Source: an uncultured Roseobacter sp. | Lineage (GTDB): Bacteria; Pseudomonadota; Alphaproteobacteria; Rhodobacterales; Rhodobacteraceae | Assembly: GCF_947493125.1 (NCBI RefSeq) | Contig: NZ_CANLQB010000001.1 | Location: 124,001 to 188,000 of the forward strand | Reading direction: 5' to 3' | Length of the DNA: 64,000 nucleotides | Part shown: piece by piece, positions 62,399 to 64,000 of the stretch | Numbering within the stretch: position 1 is the first letter of the stretch | Layout of the letters: the number at the start of each line of letters is the position of its first letter | The notes under the pieces: model-generated | Database searches by the model: none | What the model saw: the letters and a program-made list of their open reading frames with translations, nothing else | Told to the model about the DNA's origin: nothing | Position numbers and translations under genes: made by a program

Positions 62399-63498
62399 GC
62401 GCGCAGCCCCTCCTGATGATCGCCGCGGGCGGCACCGGCGGGCATATGTTTCCCGCGCAGGCGCTGGCCGAGGCGATGCTCCAGCGGGGCTGGCGCGTGA
62501 AGCTCAGCACCGATGCGCGCGGGGCACGCTATACCGGCGGGTTCCCCCATAGCACCGAGATCACCCAGATCAACAGCGGCACCTTCGCGCGCGGCAATAT
62601 CCTGGCCAAGGCCTTGGTGCCGTTCCAGATTGCCGCTGGCGTCGCGGGCGCGCTCTGGAGCATGTGGCGCGACCGGCCGAACGTGGTGGTGGGGTTCGGC
62701 GGCTACCCGACCATCCCCGCCCTGTCGGCCGCAGTGGCCCTGAAACTGCCCCGGATGATCCATGAACAAAACGGCATCCTGGGGCGGGTCAATGCGCTTT
62801 TTGCGTCGCGCGTGGATGCCTTCGCCTGTGGCACCTGGCCGACCGATTTGCCGGAGGGGGTCGAGGGCTATCACACCGGCAACCCCGTGCGCCGCGCGAT
62901 CCTCGACCGGGTCGAGGCGGGCTATATCTCGCCGGGGGACTACCCGATGGAGCTGCTCGTGATCGGCGGCAGCCAGGGCGCGCGCGTCTTGAGCGATGTG
63001 ATCCCGCCTGCGATTGCCGCCTTGCCCATGGCGATGCTCAAGAACATCCGCGTCAGCCATCAGGCTCGCGAGGAGGATCAGGAGCGCGTCGCCGCTTTCT
63101 ATGCCGACAGTGGCATCCAGGCCGAGGTACAGCCCTTCTTCCACGATGTCCCCCGCCGTATGACCGAGGCGCAATTGGTGATCAGCCGGGCAGGGGCCTC
63201 GTCGGTGGCCGACCTCACGGTAATCGGGCGCCCTTCGATCCTCATTCCCTTCGCCGCCGCCACAGGCGATCACCAGACGGCAAATGCACGCGGGCTGGTT
63301 GAGGCCGGGGGGGCCATTATGATCCCCGAAAGCCGGCTGGAGGTGGATGCCGTGGCGGAACAGATCCTCGCGGTACTGGACAATCCCGACGGGGCGATGC
63401 AGATGGCGCGCTCGGCGGCAAAATGCGGCAAACCGGATGCCACCGAGGCGCTGGTGGCCATGGTCGAACAGCTGGCAGCAAAGGGGCAAGAGACATGA
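62395..63498 (+). CDS. murG: Undecaprenyl-PP-MurNAc-pentapeptide GlcNAc transferase MurG
   Basis: A 367-residue GT-B enzyme that converts lipid I to lipid II at the inner membrane. The N-terminal [24 protein letters not shown] has the glycine-rich lipid/phosphate loop. [50 protein letters not shown], and the UDP-binding [35 protein letters not shown] are intact. Overlaps ftsW and murC by four bases on either side, so translation is coupled. Confidence 0.97.
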   Translation: MSAQPLLMIAAGGTGGHMFPAQALAEAMLQRGWRVKLSTDARGARYTGGFPHSTEITQINSGTFARGNILAKALVPFQIAAGVAGALWSMWRDRPNVVVGFGGYPTIPALSAAVALKLPRMIHEQNGILGRVNALFASRVDAFACGTWPTDLPEGVEGYHTGNPVRRAILDRVEAGYISPGDYPMELLVIGGSQGARVLSDVIPPAIAALPMAMLKNIRVSHQAREEDQERVAAFYADSGIQAEVQPFFHDVPRRMTEAQLVISRAGASSVADLTVIGRPSILIPFAAATGDHQTANARGLVEAGGAIMIPESRLEVDAVAEQILAVLDNPDGAMQMARSAAKCGKPDATEALVAMVEQLAAKGQET

Positions 63499-64000
63499 GC
63501 GCAGCAACCAAACTGCCCGGTGACGTCGGGCCCATCCATTTCGTCGGCATCGGCGGTATCGGCATGTCAGGCATCGCAGAGGTGCTGCTGAACCACGGCT
63601 ATACGGTGCAGGGCTCGGACCTGAAAGCGACCCCCATCACCCAGCGTCTGGAAGAGCTGGGCGCTCAGGTTTTCGAGGGCCAGAGCGCTGAGAATGTCGT
63701 TAATGCCGAGGTCGTGGTGATCTCCTCTGCCATCAAGCCGGGCAATGCCGAGTTGGACGCCGCCCGCGCCCAAGGTCTGCCCATCGTGCGCCGGGCCGAG
63801 ATGCTGGCGGAGCTCATGCGGCTGAAATCCAATATCGCCGTCGCCGGGACGCACGGCAAGACCACGACGACCACGATGGTGGCCACGTTGCTTGATGCGG
63901 GCGACTTCGACCCCACGGTCGTGAACGGCGGCATCATCCACGCCTACGGCTCGAACGCCCGGGCGGGCGAGGGTGAGTGGATGGTCGTCGAGGCCGATGA
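63495..64000 (+). CDS. murC: UDP-MurNAc:L-alanine ligase MurC, 5' part (cut by window end)
   Basis: The first ~168 codons are present. [29 protein letters not shown] is the N-terminal UDP-binding Rossmann motif, and the ATP-binding [17 protein letters not shown] lies near residue 117, followed by [27 protein letters not shown]. MurC adds the first residue, L-alanine, to UDP-MurNAc. The ATG at 63495 overlaps the murG stop. The gene runs off the window end, as expected for the murG-murC-murB order. Confidence 0.96.
   Translation, partial: MSAATKLPGDVGPIHFVGIGGIGMSGIAEVLLNHGYTVQGSDLKATPITQRLEELGAQVFEGQSAENVVNAEVVVISSAIKPGNAELDAARAQGLPIVRRAEMLAELMRLKSNIAVAGTHGKTTTTTMVATLLDAGDFDPTVVNGGIIHAYGSNARAGEGEWMVVEAD

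Noticed and set aside
1-64000. CRISPR array, prophage or intact insertion sequence
   Set aside because: No regularly spaced 25-40 bp repeats, no phage structural genes and no transposase with terminal repeats were seen. The 126-bp repeats are coding TPR units.

Overview
The window looks like the chromosome of a Rhodobacteraceae (Roseobacter-group) alphaproteobacterium. The evidence is the high GC content, alphaproteobacterial forms of RpoD, NrdR, RibBA, MmcB and the dcw cluster, a VPLPA-type C-terminal sorting signal, a tRNA-His without the usual G-1/C73 pair, and a DUF1127 gene followed by CCTCCTCCC-loop small RNAs as known from Rhodobacter.

Layout. 1-3000: 3' end of dnaG, then rpoD. 3000-4400: a small secreted protein, an HlyU-family protein and YjbQ. 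4487-13594: the nrdR-ribD ... ribE-ribBA-ribH-nusB riboflavin block, interrupted by three opposite-strand capsule genes (kpsS, kpsD-like, kpsC). 13600-16550: small membrane and orphan proteins, mmcB behind an SOS-type box, a GNAT enzyme and tRNA-His. 16580-22000: accessory genes, including an HxlR regulator divergent from a berberine-bridge-type FAD oxidase with a perfect operator-like palindrome between them, two secreted proteins and a methyltransferase.

22158-27947 is a decaying respiratory nitrate reductase locus. An FNR/CRP-type regulator, a universal stress protein, narK, narG, narH and narJ all carry frameshifts, nonsense codons or large deletions. narK is joined in frame to the last ~40 codons of narG, and narI runs on into a hemerythrin-like remnant. 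27833-30210: an Rrf2 regulator divergent from a COG0523 metallochaperone GTPase and a DUF1826 gene. 30818-32587: a serine hydrolase and tRNA-Gly between two gene-poor stretches. 32663-40315 (minus strand): VOC protein, TrkH/KtrB potassium channel subunit, an AerR/PpaA-like cobalamin-binding regulator with a dyad-rich promoter, pyruvate carboxylase and an FMN-dependent alpha-hydroxy-acid oxidase/dehydrogenase.

40465-48000: uvrD, a Hint/RTX-like secreted protein, a DUF1127 gene followed on the same strand by six hairpins with CCTCCTCCC-type loops (a CcsR/'cuckoo' RNA array), mrp, and two tandem paralogous membrane proteins. 48703-64000: the division and cell wall cluster mraZ-rsmH-ftsL-ftsI-murE-murF-mraY-[TPR gene]-murD-[opposite-strand flavoprotein]-ftsW-murG-murC (murC cut by the window end). 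Many neighbours overlap by four bases (ATGA/GTGA), which implies translational coupling. Three copies of a two-hairpin GC-rich repeat lie downstream of uvrD, ftsI and mraY.

The most noteworthy items are the decayed nar locus, the DUF1127-cuckoo RNA array, and several operator-like palindromes (mmcB, hxlR/FAD oxidase, aerR-like, rrf2/COG0523). I found no convincing wholly new multigene system. All assignments come from reading the sequence; no database search was run.
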